64,000 nt of DNA from the NCBI RefSeq assembly GCF_000296215.2, contig NZ_CP013949.1, positions 4,705,501 to 4,769,500 of the forward strand. Direction: 5' to 3'. Positions within the stretch are counted from its first letter, which is position 1; each line of letters opens with the position of its first letter. Source of the stretch: Bradyrhizobium sp. CCGE-LA001 (GTDB taxonomy: Bacteria; Pseudomonadota; Alphaproteobacteria; Rhizobiales; Xanthobacteraceae). The notes below the pieces were generated by a model that searched no databases, had not been told where the DNA came from, and saw nothing but the letters and a program-made list of their open reading frames with translations. A program made the translations under genes and the position numbers. Positions 17,329-26,239 of the stretch are shown one piece after another.

Positions 17329-18054
17329 TTAGCCGTTATGCGTACGAAGCAGAGTATCCTTGGCCTCGTTTACACGGGCAGCGAGATACGTCGAACCCCC
17401 TTGGTCGGGATGGAGTTTCTTCATCAGGGACTTGTGAGCCCTGCTGATGTCGTCGCGCCCCGCGCCCGGCTGCAAGCCAAGGATCTGATAGGCTTCCTCC
17501 GTCGTCATTTTGCCGCTCGCCGCCGTGCGGCGCTGCCGCCCTGTCGCATCGGCTTGCGCGTTCTGACGCCAAGCGGGAAACCGGCGGTCCAGATAGCTTT
17601 CAAGTAAGGCCACGCTCTCGGCATCGAACGCCGGCACCAGCGCCAGCAGTCCGGCGAGATCGAAGTCGCCGAGATCGCGCCCGGCGTGAGGTCCGGCAAC
17701 GATCCGGCCGTTCAATTGGCCGGTGTCGTGGTCGAGCCGCATGTCGAGGAATTGCGAGCGCACCCGCGAGGCCTGTCCGGACGGGCGCGTTGCGCCGCCG
17801 CCGAACAGCCCGCCGACATTGCCGAACCCCGCGTTGGCCAGCGGTGTCCAGCCGAGCAGCCCGGCGCCGAAGAGTCCGAGCGGAATCGCGACCGCCAGCT
17901 CGCCCCGCAGGCCCGTGAACGCGGCGACCGCCAGCGCCAACACCCCGCCGCCGAATTTGAGAACGCGCGCCAACGCCGCCGGATTGGCGGAGCGGAACAT
18001 CTGGAGCAGCAGGTAAAGCGTGATAACAGCGACGGCGCCGGCAATCAGGGTCAT
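17329..18054 (-). CDS. Membrane-anchored DnaJ-domain protein
   Basis: 241 residues. The N-terminal third has hydrophobic helices (IAGAVAVITLYLLLQMF and GGGVLALAVAAFTGL, then a Gly-rich stretch). The C-terminal about 60 residues are a J-domain: EEAYQILGLQPGAGRDDISRAHKSLMKKLHPDQGGS, with the HPD motif required to stimulate Hsp70 ATPase. The architecture is like Pam18/Tim14 or DjlA-type proteins that recruit DnaK to the membrane. The middle region is not recognised. The VWA gene lies upstream, 66 bases away on the same strand. Confidence 0.85.
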   Translation of the reverse strand: MTLIAGAVAVITLYLLLQMFRSANPAALARVLKFGGGVLALAVAAFTGLRGELAVAIPLGLFGAGLLGWTPLANAGFGNVGGLFGGGATRPSGQASRVRSQFLDMRLDHDTGQLNGRIVAGPHAGRDLGDFDLAGLLALVPAFDAESVALLESYLDRRFPAWRQNAQADATGRQRRTAASGKMTTEEAYQILGLQPGAGRDDISRAHKSLMKKLHPDQGGSTYLAARVNEAKDTLLRTHNG

Positions 18055-18120
18055 GCCCCGAATATAGTCGCCCTGCCGGCAAAATGCATCGCGTCTGCCG
18101 CCGCAGCGGCCGCACCATCG

Positions 18121-18864
18121 CTACTTCATCTGGCCGATCAGCTTGGCTGCGCCGCTCGCCGTCTTCGCCAATGCCAACAGCGCGTCGCGGCCGCCGGCCG
18201 CGTAAGCCGCGGCGGCCCGCAACAGCTCGCGCAGCTGCGCCGCAGCACCGGGATCGAACCGGCACCAGGCCCCACCAGTCAAGCGCGCGATCTCGCGAAA
18301 GGCCTGCTCGGCCACGGCGTCATGGCCCTCCTGAAACACGAACACCGGCACCTTGAGCATGCCGAGCTCGCCGGCCTTGGCACAGAGCTCGTCGACCCTC
18401 TCCTCCATCGCATCGCCGACGAAGACCACGGCACGCACGCCGGATGCGACCGCCTCGCGCCTCGCCTCGCTCAGCACCTTGCCGATCTGGGTGTCGCCGC
18501 CGCGGCAATCGATCTTGCTCATCAGCGCCGCGAGCTTCGCGCTATCGGAGATCCACGCGGTGGCGCGGCACTCGTCGAGACCGCGATAATAGACCAGCCG
18601 GATGTCGAGACTGCCGAGCGCTGCGGTCTCGCGAAACATGTCGGCCTGGAGTGCACAGGCCATGTCCCAGGTCGGCTGCCGGCTCATCGTCGCATCCAGC
18701 GCGAAGATCAGCCGTCCTTTCGCCCCGGGCGCATGCGGTGACAGCGCGCGCGCCTTGGCGACGAAGGCGGCAATGTCCTCCGAGGTCGAGGTACCGGCCT
18801 GCGGCACCGCGCCGGTCTTCGTCGAGACGGCATCACCGCGCGGCTTGGTAGGTTCGCCCGACAT
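18121..18864 (-). CDS. VWA-domain protein
   Basis: 247 residues, predicted soluble. A von Willebrand A-like fold is suggested by LIFALDATMSRQPTWDMA (about 53-70; a DxTxS variant of the MIDAS DxSxS), GGDTQIGKVLSEA (Thr/Asp position) and AVVFVGDAMEERVDEL. Function is unknown; such bacterial VWA proteins bind a divalent metal and mediate protein assembly. It precedes the J-domain gene on the same strand by 66 bases, suggesting a chaperone-linked pair, but that is inference. Confidence 0.75.
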   Translation of the reverse strand: MSGEPTKPRGDAVSTKTGAVPQAGTSTSEDIAAFVAKARALSPHAPGAKGRLIFALDATMSRQPTWDMACALQADMFRETAALGSLDIRLVYYRGLDECRATAWISDSAKLAALMSKIDCRGGDTQIGKVLSEARREAVASGVRAVVFVGDAMEERVDELCAKAGELGMLKVPVFVFQEGHDAVAEQAFREIARLTGGAWCRFDPGAAAQLRELLRAAAAYAAGGRDALLALAKTASGAAKLIGQMK

Positions 18865-18924
18865 CTCTGCTCAATCCTGCCTGGGCGATTCATGTGGTGA
18901 GCACGTTTAGCCCGGTCAATGTGC

Positions 18925-18959
18925 AAAGCCTCCGCGGGCAGATGCCGGCGGAGGCTTTT
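18925..18959 (-). terminator. Hairpin terminator after the alpha/beta hydrolase gene
   Basis: AAAGCCTCCGC ... GCGGAGGCTTT is an 11-base perfect stem, 29 bases past the hydrolase stop on the minus strand. The T-tract is short (three) on that strand and four on the other. Confidence 0.75.
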
Positions 18960-18987
18960 GGAATCAGTGCCGATGTCGAGGAAGGCG

Positions 18988-19848
18988 TCAGCTCTTGGCA
19001 GGCGCCATCAGTGCGACCGGCCCGGGCTCGAGTATCTTGGGCGGCGACGATTGCGTGTCGACCGGTCTCACCTCGCTGTCGGTCATGCTCAAGAATTTGT
19101 CGAGCATGCTCTGGATCGAGTTCTTGGCCGCATCCGGACCGGTGTCGCGCATGTCGTTATGCTGGAATTCGGTCTTCACGACCTGAATGCCCGCCTTCTC
19201 GCATTCCTCGTCCGTGGGGATCACGCCCGCATCGGCCTTGAACTGCGGATCGGTCGAGCGGAACGACAGGATCTTGAACTTGCCCGCGGTGACGAAGGGA
19301 ACGCGCAGATTGTCGAGCGTGACGACCTTCTTGACCTCATCCGGATACTGCTTGGCGAAGTACATCGTGATGTCGCCGCCCATGGAATGGCCGACCATGG
19401 TCACCTGGTCGTAGTCGGCGTTGGGCTGAACCTTCTTCATCTCCTGCATCGCGAGATGAATGTTGGCAACGCCGCGCAGGATCTGCGGCAGGCGGCCGAC
19501 ATAGAGCTCGCCCGGCTTGGTCACCATCGGAGGATCGGTCGGCAGATCATGTTGCGGGCTCAGGACCATGTAGCCGCGCGCAGCGAAGATGTTGGCAAGG
19601 AAGCCGTACTCGGTGTTTTTGACGGTGTTGCCATGGTTGATCACGGCGACCGGCAGCGTGATCATGCCGGCATTGGCCTGCATTTCCTTGTCGCGGCGCA
19701 CCGCGACCTGGACGGGCACGGGACGATTGTCGCGCGAAGCGTCGTAGAAGGTGATGGTCTCGTGCTTGATCGCCCACTTGCTCGCCGTGAAATAGGCGAT
19801 GCCGCAGAGGGCACTGACGGAAACCAGAACGGCAATTCCACGCTTCAT
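18988..19848 (-). CDS. Exported alpha/beta hydrolase
   Basis: 286 residues. The N-terminus (MKRGIAVLVSVSALCGIAYFTA) is a signal peptide or anchor, so the protein acts in the periplasm or at the membrane. The nucleophile elbow is MVGHSMGGDITMYFA (Ser about residue 149), and an HG motif occurs in VAVINHGNTVKNTEYG. The acid and final His are not assigned with confidence. Substrate is unknown; a PhaR-type site about 150 bases upstream of its start hints at a link to PHB metabolism. It is monocistronic between mipZ and the terminator at 18925. Confidence 0.82.
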   Translation of the reverse strand: MKRGIAVLVSVSALCGIAYFTASKWAIKHETITFYDASRDNRPVPVQVAVRRDKEMQANAGMITLPVAVINHGNTVKNTEYGFLANIFAARGYMVLSPQHDLPTDPPMVTKPGELYVGRLPQILRGVANIHLAMQEMKKVQPNADYDQVTMVGHSMGGDITMYFAKQYPDEVKKVVTLDNLRVPFVTAGKFKILSFRSTDPQFKADAGVIPTDEECEKAGIQVVKTEFQHNDMRDTGPDAAKNSIQSMLDKFLSMTDSEVRPVDTQSSPPKILEPGPVALMAPAKS

Positions 19849-19943
19849 TTTCGTCCTCAGCCGCAGGCTCTTGCGGCCTGATCCCTGTTGAAAATCGTGT
19901 TCTCCGGGGCTCTGTGTCCCCTTGTCGCCTATTCCCTAATATA

Positions 19944-19961
19944 TGTCACAGCAGCGTGACA
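19944..19961. promoter_or_regulatory. Inverted repeat, candidate operator for the hydrolase gene
   Basis: TGTCAC-AGCAGC-GTGACA has perfect 6-base arms. On the minus strand it is followed by TATATT (about 19944-19939), a plausible -10 element, so the palindrome would cover the core promoter of the hydrolase gene. The binding protein is unknown. Confidence 0.45.
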
Positions 19962-19996
19962 GGAAGGCTAAATATTGTGACCTGGCAGCCCTTTCA

Positions 19997-20008
19997 TTGT
20001 GCGTTGCA
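19997..20008 (-). promoter_or_regulatory. PhaR-type site upstream of the exported hydrolase
   Basis: Read on the minus strand this is TGCAACGCACAA, identical to the gene-proximal PhaR site of the phasin gene and an exact match to TGCRNYGCASMA. It is 149 bases from the hydrolase start codon. Confidence 0.5.
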
Positions 20009-20193
20009 CGCGTTTCGTGAGCACCCCGTTCTCAGAAGGGCTACGTCTGGGTGCAGGTCCCCATCTGACGCAACCGGTGTCGATCGGGTTCGATTTGCAG
20101 TAACCGTCGGATGAAAACGCGTCGGGCGCCGGGCGGGTTCCCGCGGCAAAACGGCCGCGCGGACCGAGCAGAAGTAGCAATATACCGCCGGCC

Positions 20194-21117
20194 TCAGGCG
20201 CCCAGGACGTCGTGGACTTCGAGCGGCTTATCGACCTGATTGAACCACTCGGCGCGATTGGCGGCGCGGCGGCGGCCGCGCTCGTCGAGCGGCAGCTTGA
20301 GTTGGCGGAGCAGGCCCGTCACCTCCTCCCGCGCGGTGAGATGGCCGAGATTGGGCCGCATGCCGAGCGTGGCCTCGTCGATCTCGTCGAGGGCGGTCAG
20401 GCCGCGCGGGAAGAATTCGCGATAGACGACGCGCTCGGCGAAGCCGTCGACGTAGCGGAAGCCGAGCCGCAGCGACAAATCCTTCAGCCCCTCGGCGACC
20501 AGTTGCTTGTTGCGGGAGCCGAGCATGGACAGGCGATTGCGCACGACGATCCAGTCCGTGGTCGCGCCGTCGAGCTGGCGACGCTTGCGCCTGACGTCGC
20601 GCACCATCTCGGCGTAATGGCTCTCCCCGGTGACCGCGTAATTGGTGGGATCGACGGTGCCGAGCACGTCGAAGTCGAGGAAGCTGTCGTTGATCGGCGT
20701 CACCAAGGTGTCGGCCATCGAATGGGCGAGCCGCATCAGGTAGCTGTCGGTGCCTGGCGTATCGATGACGATGAAGTCGAAGCTGCTCTCAACCGCCGAG
20801 ACCGCCTCCATGAATTGCTGGAACTCGGAATTCTCATTCTCGGCGATCTGCATGGTCTCGCCGAGCTTGATGCAGCGATGCACCGGGAGTTCGAGGTGGA
20901 GGTCGGTACGGCGCGCCCAGGCGGACCGGTTGCTGATGTAGCGCGTGAAGCTCTGCTGGCGGCAATCGAGGTCGATGGTGGCGACGCGCTGACCGGCCTT
21001 CAGAAGCGCAACCGCGATGTGCAGGGCGGTGGTCGATTTGCCGGAGCCGCCCTTCTCGTTGCCGAGCACGACCACATGCGCCGAGCCCGATTGGCCTTGG
21101 CTAGCCTGCACAAGCAT
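20194..21117 (-). CDS. mipZ: Division-plane positioning ATPase MipZ
   Basis: About 307 residues. This ParA/MinD-type P-loop ATPase has the deviant Walker A VVLGNEKGGSGKSTTALH near residue 17, switch I VATIDLDCRQQSFTRY, switch II FIVIDTPGTDSYLMR, and MipZ-specific LVTPINDSFLDFDVLGTVDP. MipZ forms a gradient from ParB-bound poles and inhibits FtsZ assembly, placing the Z-ring at midcell. The ATG at 21117 is preferred over the GTG five codons upstream because GAGGA sits 6 bases before it. It is divergent from panC. Confidence 0.93.
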   Translation of the reverse strand: MLVQASQGQSGSAHVVVLGNEKGGSGKSTTALHIAVALLKAGQRVATIDLDCRQQSFTRYISNRSAWARRTDLHLELPVHRCIKLGETMQIAENENSEFQQFMEAVSAVESSFDFIVIDTPGTDSYLMRLAHSMADTLVTPINDSFLDFDVLGTVDPTNYAVTGESHYAEMVRDVRRKRRQLDGATTDWIVVRNRLSMLGSRNKQLVAEGLKDLSLRLGFRYVDGFAERVVYREFFPRGLTALDEIDEATLGMRPNLGHLTAREEVTGLLRQLKLPLDERGRRRAANRAEWFNQVDKPLEVHDVLGA

Positions 21118-21397
21118 AGTGATCCTCGACACCCCTAACGAATATCTTCGAGTTGACTGCGTCTGCGGTCAAGTGAAATGCGTGACAGGTCATGCAAATT
21201 GCAGAGCGTCGTTCCTCATGATGAATCGCGGCGCCAATATTCATCTGTGGTCCAGCCACAATGTCGCGACAATCAGCGCGGCCTTGCGCGGATGCTGTGC
21301 CGCATCCGGATGCATAGCGTCTACGATCGCCGCTTGTTAAGGTTAGCCGGTCGAGCCCGCCTCACCCGCACTGATTCCCAACCCCCGTCGAGTTCTG

Positions 21398-22249
21398 ATG
21401 TCTTCAAGCCCCTTGTTCGCCCGCACGGTCCCCGCCTTGCGCCGCGCCGTCGACAATCTCCGCAAGCGAAAGGCCACGATCGCACTGGTCCCGACCATGG
21501 GCGCGCTCCATGACGGGCATGTGTCGCTGGTCCGCCTCGCCAAGCGGCGCGCGAGTCGCGTCGTGGTGTCGATCTTCGTCAACCCGACGCAGTTCGCCCC
21601 GACGGAGGACTTCGGCGCGTATCCGCGCACCTGGAAGTCCGACATCGCCAAGCTCGCGGCCGAGGGCGTCGATGTGGTCTGGCATCCCGGCGTCGCCGCC
21701 ATGTATCCGGAGGGCTTTGCCACCCGCATCGTGCCGGAAGGGCCGGCACTGGCCGGGCTCGAGGACCGCTTCCGGCCGCATTTCTTCGGCGGCGTCGCCA
21801 CCGTCGTCGGCAAGCTGTTCACGCAATGCCGGCCGGATGTCGCGATCTTCGGCGAAAAGGATTTCCAGCAGCTGCGGGTGGTCACGCAGATGGCAGGCGA
21901 TCTCGACCTCGGCGTCAGGGTGATCGGCTCCCGCACCGTGCGCGAGCGCGACGGACTCGCGATGTCCTCGCGCAACGTCTATCTCTCACCCGAGGAGCGG
22001 CAGACCGCCCCCACTCTTTACCGCGCCATGAAGGAGAGCGCGCGGCGGATCAAGGCCGGCGATGCCATCGCGCCGGCGATGGCGGGCGGCGCCGAGATGA
22101 TCAAGGCGGCCGGCTTCGTGCTCGATTATTTCGAGGTGCGCCATGCGGCAACGCTGGCACCGGTCACCTCGCGCAAGGACGGCCCGTTGCGGCTCCTGGT
22201 CGCGGCCAAGCTCGGCAGCACACGGCTGATCGACAATATCGCGGTTTAG
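21398..22249 (+). CDS. panC: Pantoate--beta-alanine ligase
   Basis: 283 residues, standard length. It condenses D-pantoate and beta-alanine with ATP (via pantoyl-adenylate) to give pantothenate for CoA. Motifs: [17 protein letters not shown] (the HIGH-like nucleotide site), [13 protein letters not shown], and [11 protein letters not shown] with the KMSKS-like [13 protein letters not shown]. panB is not adjacent. It converges with the DUF1489 gene, overlapping its end by four bases. The upstream start at 21398 matches the usual N-terminus. Confidence 0.95.
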   Translation: MSSSPLFARTVPALRRAVDNLRKRKATIALVPTMGALHDGHVSLVRLAKRRASRVVVSIFVNPTQFAPTEDFGAYPRTWKSDIAKLAAEGVDVVWHPGVAAMYPEGFATRIVPEGPALAGLEDRFRPHFFGGVATVVGKLFTQCRPDVAIFGEKDFQQLRVVTQMAGDLDLGVRVIGSRTVRERDGLAMSSRNVYLSPEERQTAPTLYRAMKESARRIKAGDAIAPAMAGGAEMIKAAGFVLDYFEVRHAATLAPVTSRKDGPLRLLVAAKLGSTRLIDNIAV

Positions 22250-22686
22250 AGCAGGCCGAGATCGCGCAGCTCGCGCCGCATCGGCTCCGGCATCGCAGCG
22301 ATCGAGCCTGCGGCGGACTTGCCGAGATCGGCCGGCACGGAATCGTCGGTGAGATAGCGCCAGCCCTGGAACGGGCGCATCGGCCGCGGCGATACCGAGA
22401 TCACCTTCGGCTGCATTACGATCCGGCAGCGCCCGATGCCGTCCTTGTCGCGGAACGGCTCGATGCCGATGATCTTCTCCCGCGCGGCGATCTCGCCCTT
22501 GATCACCCAATAGAGCGAACCGCCCGCCAGGATCTCGGCGTCGCGCTTGGGCACCATGCGGGTGATGTGGATGTGACGTTGCGGCAGACCTTTCTTCTTG
22601 GCGGTCTGCATCCGTTCGGCGATCCACTCCTTCAATTCCTTGACGGAGTCGCAGCCGACGGCGAGCTTGATCAGATGTAGCGGCAT
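22246..22686 (-). CDS. DUF1489-family conserved protein
   Basis: 146 residues, soluble. The N-terminus [18 protein letters not shown], the centre [27 protein letters not shown] and FQGWRYL near the C-terminus match DUF1489, a family confined largely to alphaproteobacteria with no established function. The family usually lies alone in the genome, and no functional link to the flanking panC is evident. Confidence 0.85.
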   Translation of the reverse strand: MPLHLIKLAVGCDSVKELKEWIAERMQTAKKKGLPQRHIHITRMVPKRDAEILAGGSLYWVIKGEIAAREKIIGIEPFRDKDGIGRCRIVMQPKVISVSPRPMRPFQGWRYLTDDSVPADLGKSAAGSIAAMPEPMRRELRDLGLL

Positions 22687-22728
22687 GCCTCAGCATTAGC
22701 CGGGCAGCCACGCATTTGGAATGCCGAT

Positions 22729-23733
22729 CTACTCGTTATCCGCAGCTGCGGGAGCGACCGTCGAGGCCGGCGGTGGCGCCAGCGGAACCGGTGCGGCGGT
22801 CGGCGCACGTGCGGCCTTCGGTGCCGGCGGCGGCTTCTTCGCGGCAGCCGGTGCGGCGGGAGCTGCGGCCTGCGCCGAGGTCGCTGCCGGTGCGCGCGGT
22901 GCGGGCGCTGCGGCTGCATTTGCAGCGGGTGCCGCCGGGCGCGTCGACGCCGTGGGCTCCGGATTCATGATGCTGACGGGCGGTGTCGACGAGGCGCTCG
23001 GGAACTCGGCATTGGTCGGCTTGCCCGTCGGCATCGACGGCGGCAATCCGGCCAGCGCAGCCGTGGCCGGCATCGCCAGCACGTTTGCGGGAGCATTCCA
23101 GGTCGGCGCATAGCGCGCGACCAGCGTGTCGTAGAGATGGGATTCCATGTTGGCAGCGACCTGCCGCTGGTCGGTCAGCGAGCGGAACGCGGCGCAGTCG
23201 AACTGCGTGCAGCCGTCGCGCGCGACCAGCACATGCGCGACGAGGCCGTAGCGGTCGCGCTCCAGCGATTTGCGCAGCGCCTTCATGTCGGTCGTCAGAC
23301 TCTTCTCGGCCGCGGCGACGTCGCCGAGCGCGGTCAGCCGGTCGATCCTCGCAGCGGTGTGGGAGACGGCCGCAGCCGCCGCATCAGGCGCGCCGAACAG
23401 CGCCCGCTCGCAGCCAGCGGCGACGGTATCGCCGGCGAGATCGTCGAGACAGGACAGCGCAGGCAGGCTCGCCGTCACCGCAGCATGCGTCCGCAACTCC
23501 GCCGGCGCACCCTGCCCCTCCGATCCATAGAGGTGCATGGTGGTGGGCACCGTCACGGCGAGGGCGAGCAGCGTGACGACGGCAAGTGCGCCGTTGGCGA
23601 CCGATCTGTCGGCGCGCAGCATCGTGACCAGCAGGATCAAACCGAAGAATCCGGCGGCTGCCAGCGTCATCCCCATCGAGAACGCCGGCGAGCGCCAGAT
23701 TTGGTCGAGCGAAGTGGCCCATGCCCAGTTCAT
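22729..23733 (-). CDS. Membrane protein with long Ala/Pro-rich tail, function unknown
   Basis: 334 residues. Two hydrophobic helices lie near the N-terminus (FSMGMTLAAAGFFGLILLVTM and GALAVVTLLALAVTVPTTMH). Residues about 75-210 form a soluble domain with paired Cys (SCLDDLAGDTVAAGC and DGCTQFDCAAF), and the last about 110 residues are extremely Ala/Pro-rich, a wall-spanning or disordered segment. The arrangement implies a periplasmic domain stabilised by disulfides. I do not recognise a named family. It lies alone between DUF1489 and a small orphan gene. Confidence 0.65.
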   Translation of the reverse strand: MNWAWATSLDQIWRSPAFSMGMTLAAAGFFGLILLVTMLRADRSVANGALAVVTLLALAVTVPTTMHLYGSEGQGAPAELRTHAAVTASLPALSCLDDLAGDTVAAGCERALFGAPDAAAAAVSHTAARIDRLTALGDVAAAEKSLTTDMKALRKSLERDRYGLVAHVLVARDGCTQFDCAAFRSLTDQRQVAANMESHLYDTLVARYAPTWNAPANVLAMPATAALAGLPPSMPTGKPTNAEFPSASSTPPVSIMNPEPTASTRPAAPAANAAAAPAPRAPAATSAQAAAPAAPAAAKKPPPAPKAARAPTAAPVPLAPPPASTVAPAAADNE

Positions 23734-23892
23734 GCGCGACGTTCCCTCACGCGAGCAAAGCGCGGATGGTCAAAGCGAGCACCGCGAGTCGGCAACTGCC
23801 CCCGGCCCACCTTGTGAAGGTGAACCGGGCCTTTTAACGGCGAGAGGATACAATTTCCCCGGGAGGCGCCAGTGCGCTGATGGCGACAGTCT

Positions 23893-24096
23893 TCAGGAGA
23901 GCGCGAGCTGGCTTTCCTTGGCGACACGCTCGAAGGCTTCGGTCGAGCTCTTGATCCGGTATTGGCAATCGTCGCCTTCGGTCGGCAGGAGACGGATGAT
24001 CTCATACGCGCCGCTGGCAGCCGGACGCGCGACGTTGCTGGCCGTGAACAATACGCGCGTTCCCACGGGGAATTTGTGCTTCAACACCCTCTCCAT
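23893..24096 (-). CDS. Small conserved protein of unknown function (67 aa)
   Basis: MERVLKHKFPVGTRVLFTA at the start, then a compact beta-rich sequence ending in a short helix (EAFERVAKESQLALS). The pattern of V/R-K-F..G..V resembles a small SH3-like barrel, and the same product is familiar from Bradyrhizobium genomes as a hypothetical protein. It is coded on the minus strand with a canonical start. No operon partner. Confidence 0.65.
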   Translation of the reverse strand: MERVLKHKFPVGTRVLFTASNVARPAASGAYEIIRLLPTEGDDCQYRIKSSTEAFERVAKESQLALS

Positions 24097-24400
24097 TACT
24101 CAAACAACGCCTGCCTCGCCCATGGTCCCACTGCGATGGCCGGCCGGAAACCCAGCTGCTGTATAGCATGCGGAAGGCCGTTTTGGCCAGCGCCATGCCC
24201 GCATGGCAAATGCGTAATTTTTGCAGTCTTTTCAGACTGATAACAACAGAGCGGGCGGGCCGGTGATACCGCCGGAGCGCCCGGTCCGGCGGACATGTCG
24301 CACCCGGTGTCGCAGCCTTGAGGGAATCGATGGCGGCGCCGGTCCGCGGCACAATTGGTGAGCCAGCACGCGGATCGGCCTCCCCCGTTCGGGCCAGCGA
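24097..24400. other. 304-base gap, no gene seen
   Basis: The frames crossing it are shadows without homology. There are short GC-rich hairpins such as ACCGCCGGAGCGCCCGGTCCGG around 24268-24295 but no T-tract. It presumably contains the promoter of the 67-aa gene and the end of the GST transcript. Confidence 0.5.
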
Positions 24401-25063
24401 TCAGGCGTCCTCGAACTTCGCGATGCGAAGCGTTTCGGCAAGGCCGTCCCGGGTCCATTCCTGGAACGCCGGCAGCGCCAGCATCGTCTCCATATACGCC
24501 TTGGTCTCGGGCGTGACCTCGATCGCGTAGGTGCGGAAGCGGTGCACGACAGGTGCGTACATCGCATCCGCCGCACCGAAGCGGCCGAACAGGAACGGTC
24601 CCCCCGCGCCGTAGCGCGTGCGGCATTGGCGCCAGATCTCCTGCACGCGCGCGATATTGGCCTTGGCGTCCGCCGACAGCGTCACGGGCCGCACGGGGCG
24701 GTGGAGGTTCATGCCGCATTCGTTGCGCAAGGCCATGAAGCCGGAATGCATTTCCGCGCACACCGACCGGGCGTGGGCGCGCGCGGCAACGTCGTCGGGC
24801 CAGAGCTTCTTCTCCGGATAACGCTCGGCGATGTATTCAATGATGGCGAGCGAATCCCACACCGTGATGTCACCGTCGACCAGCACCGGCACCTTGCCGG
24901 CGCGGCTGAAGGACAGGATCTGCTCCTTGTCGGCGGGATTGTCCGTGTAAAGCGGGATGACGGTCTCCACGAACGGGATGTCATTGGCGCGCAGCGCGAG
25001 CCAGGGCCGCATCGACCATGACGAGTAGTTCTTGTTGCCGATCGCGAGTTTCAGTGCAGCCAT
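24401..25063 (-). CDS. Glutathione S-transferase family protein
   Basis: 220 residues. The thioredoxin-like N-domain starts LAIGNKNYSSWSMRPWLAL, with the catalytic Ser pair (about residues 13-15), cis-Pro in GKVPVLVDGD and the glutathione-gamma-Glu contact in VWDSLAIIEYIAE. An all-helical C-domain follows. It probably conjugates or reduces glutathione-linked substrates in the cytosol; the specific substrate is unknown. The ATG 25063 is chosen since homology begins there; 21 upstream codons in frame look non-coding. It is divergent from a DUF599 gene. Confidence 0.88.
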   Translation of the reverse strand: MAALKLAIGNKNYSSWSMRPWLALRANDIPFVETVIPLYTDNPADKEQILSFSRAGKVPVLVDGDITVWDSLAIIEYIAERYPEKKLWPDDVAARAHARSVCAEMHSGFMALRNECGMNLHRPVRPVTLSADAKANIARVQEIWRQCRTRYGAGGPFLFGRFGAADAMYAPVVHRFRTYAIEVTPETKAYMETMLALPAFQEWTRDGLAETLRIAKFEDA

Positions 25064-25185
25064 GTCAGCAGTCCTTCCCGAGGCGTCCTGGAGGGAGCCG
25101 CTTTTAGCGCCATCGCCTGCCCCCAATCAATCGTTGCTGCGTCTTGCCCTGCGTGGCAATCGTTGCGGCCCGCAAGGAGACGGAC

Positions 25186-25899
25186 ATGAGCAGGCACTGG
25201 GTCGACATCACCGCCGTCGGCTTCTTCATCGTCGAATGGCTGGTCTATGCGCTGACGCTGGAGCATTCGGTCTATGGACGCGACAGCCTGTCCGCGCGCA
25301 TGAACCGCTATCGGGAAGTCTGGGTGCGCCGCCTGCTCGACCGCGACACCCGCATGGTCGACATGCAGATCATGGCCTCGCTCCAGAACGGCACCGCCTT
25401 CTTCGCCTCCACCAGCCTGTTCGCGCTCGGCGGCGCACTGGCGCTGCTGCACGCCACCAACGATGCGATCACGATCCTGAGCAAGCTGCCGGTCGATCTC
25501 AGCACGTCGCCGGCGATGTGGGAGCTGAAATGCGTTGGGCTCGTGCTGATCTGCGTCTATGCCTTCTTCAAATTCGCCTGGGCCTACCGCCTGTTCAACT
25601 ACGTCGCGATCCTGTTCGGCGGCATGCCGCCGGCCGACCAGCGCGACACGCTGGAGGCCGAAGCCCACGTCATCCGCACCTCGCGCCTGTTCGAATCCGC
25701 CGGCCGCCACTTCAACCGCGGCCAGCGCGCCTTCTTTTTCGCGCTCGGCTATCTCGGCTGGTTCGTCAGCCCCTGGGTGCTGTTCGTGACGACGGCCGCG
25801 GTGGTGGTCGTGACCTGGCGCCGACAGTTCGCGTCGAGCGCGTGGGCCGCGATGGCGCCGGAGGTAGCGGATGGCGGGGAGACCAGGCGCGGTCATTGA
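25186..25899 (+). CDS. DUF599-family membrane protein
   Basis: 237 residues with four predicted membrane helices: one N-terminal (ITAVGFFIVEWLVYAL), two central and one near the C-terminus (FVSPWVLFVTTAAVVVV). The motif YRLFNYVAILFGGMP and the positively charged MNRYREVWVRRLLDRDTRMVDMQ segment are DUF599 features. No function has been established for the family. The start ATG 25186 follows AAGGAG at 25174-25179. A shared promoter region of 122 bases separates it from the divergent GST gene. Confidence 0.85.
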   Translation: MSRHWVDITAVGFFIVEWLVYALTLEHSVYGRDSLSARMNRYREVWVRRLLDRDTRMVDMQIMASLQNGTAFFASTSLFALGGALALLHATNDAITILSKLPVDLSTSPAMWELKCVGLVLICVYAFFKFAWAYRLFNYVAILFGGMPPADQRDTLEAEAHVIRTSRLFESAGRHFNRGQRAFFFALGYLGWFVSPWVLFVTTAAVVVVTWRRQFASSAWAAMAPEVADGGETRRGH

Positions 25900-25985
25900 A
25901 GCACTCGTGTTCCGGACAAGCGTAACGCGCCTAAGTTGCAGCGCGGAGCCGGGCACGGAGCGGAGTGTGGGTCATGCTTTCTCCA

Positions 25986-26103
25986 CGTCATTGCGAGCGC
26001 AGCGAAGCAATCCAGAGTCTTTCCGCGGAGGGATTCTGGATTGCTTCGTCGCATCAGCGCAAAATTGCTACGCAATTTTGTCGCGAGCTCCTCGCAATGA
26101 CGG
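25986..26103. repeat. Dispersed palindromic repeat, copy 2
   Basis: Outer ends GTCATTGCGAGCG and CTCGCAATGACGG match copies at 717 and 59968. The interior holds nested inverted repeats: AATCCAGAGTC / GATTCTGGATT and AAAATTGC / GCAATTTT. It lies beyond the 3' end of the DUF599 gene. Confidence 0.85.
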
Positions 26104-26139
26104 AGTATGAGGCGGCAGGGTTGGCCCCTAATCAACGCT

Positions 26140-26238
26140 GTCATTCCCCGCGAAGGCGGGGAATCCAGTACGCGGCGGCGTCTCGATCAATCACTGCTGT
26201 CTCGGAGTACTGGATCGCCCGCCTTCGCGGACGATGAC
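26140..26238. repeat. Second-class palindromic repeat
   Basis: Begins GCTGTCATTCCCCGCGAAGGCGGGGAATCCAGTACGC and ends GTACTGGATCGCCCGCCTTCGCGGACGATGAC. The two halves are inverted copies, and each end carries its own CCCGC-GAA-GGCGGG hairpin. This CATTCC... variety is distinct from the CATTGCGAG type beside it. Confidence 0.8.
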
Positions 26239-26239
26239 A

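Larger units (their letters stand above)
19849..20193. other. 345-base intergenic region with two regulatory motifs
   Basis: No gene. It contains a perfect inverted repeat (19944-19961) and a PhaR-type site (19997-20008), both upstream of the hydrolase gene and downstream of mipZ. I see no terminator with a T-tract for mipZ. Confidence 0.6.
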
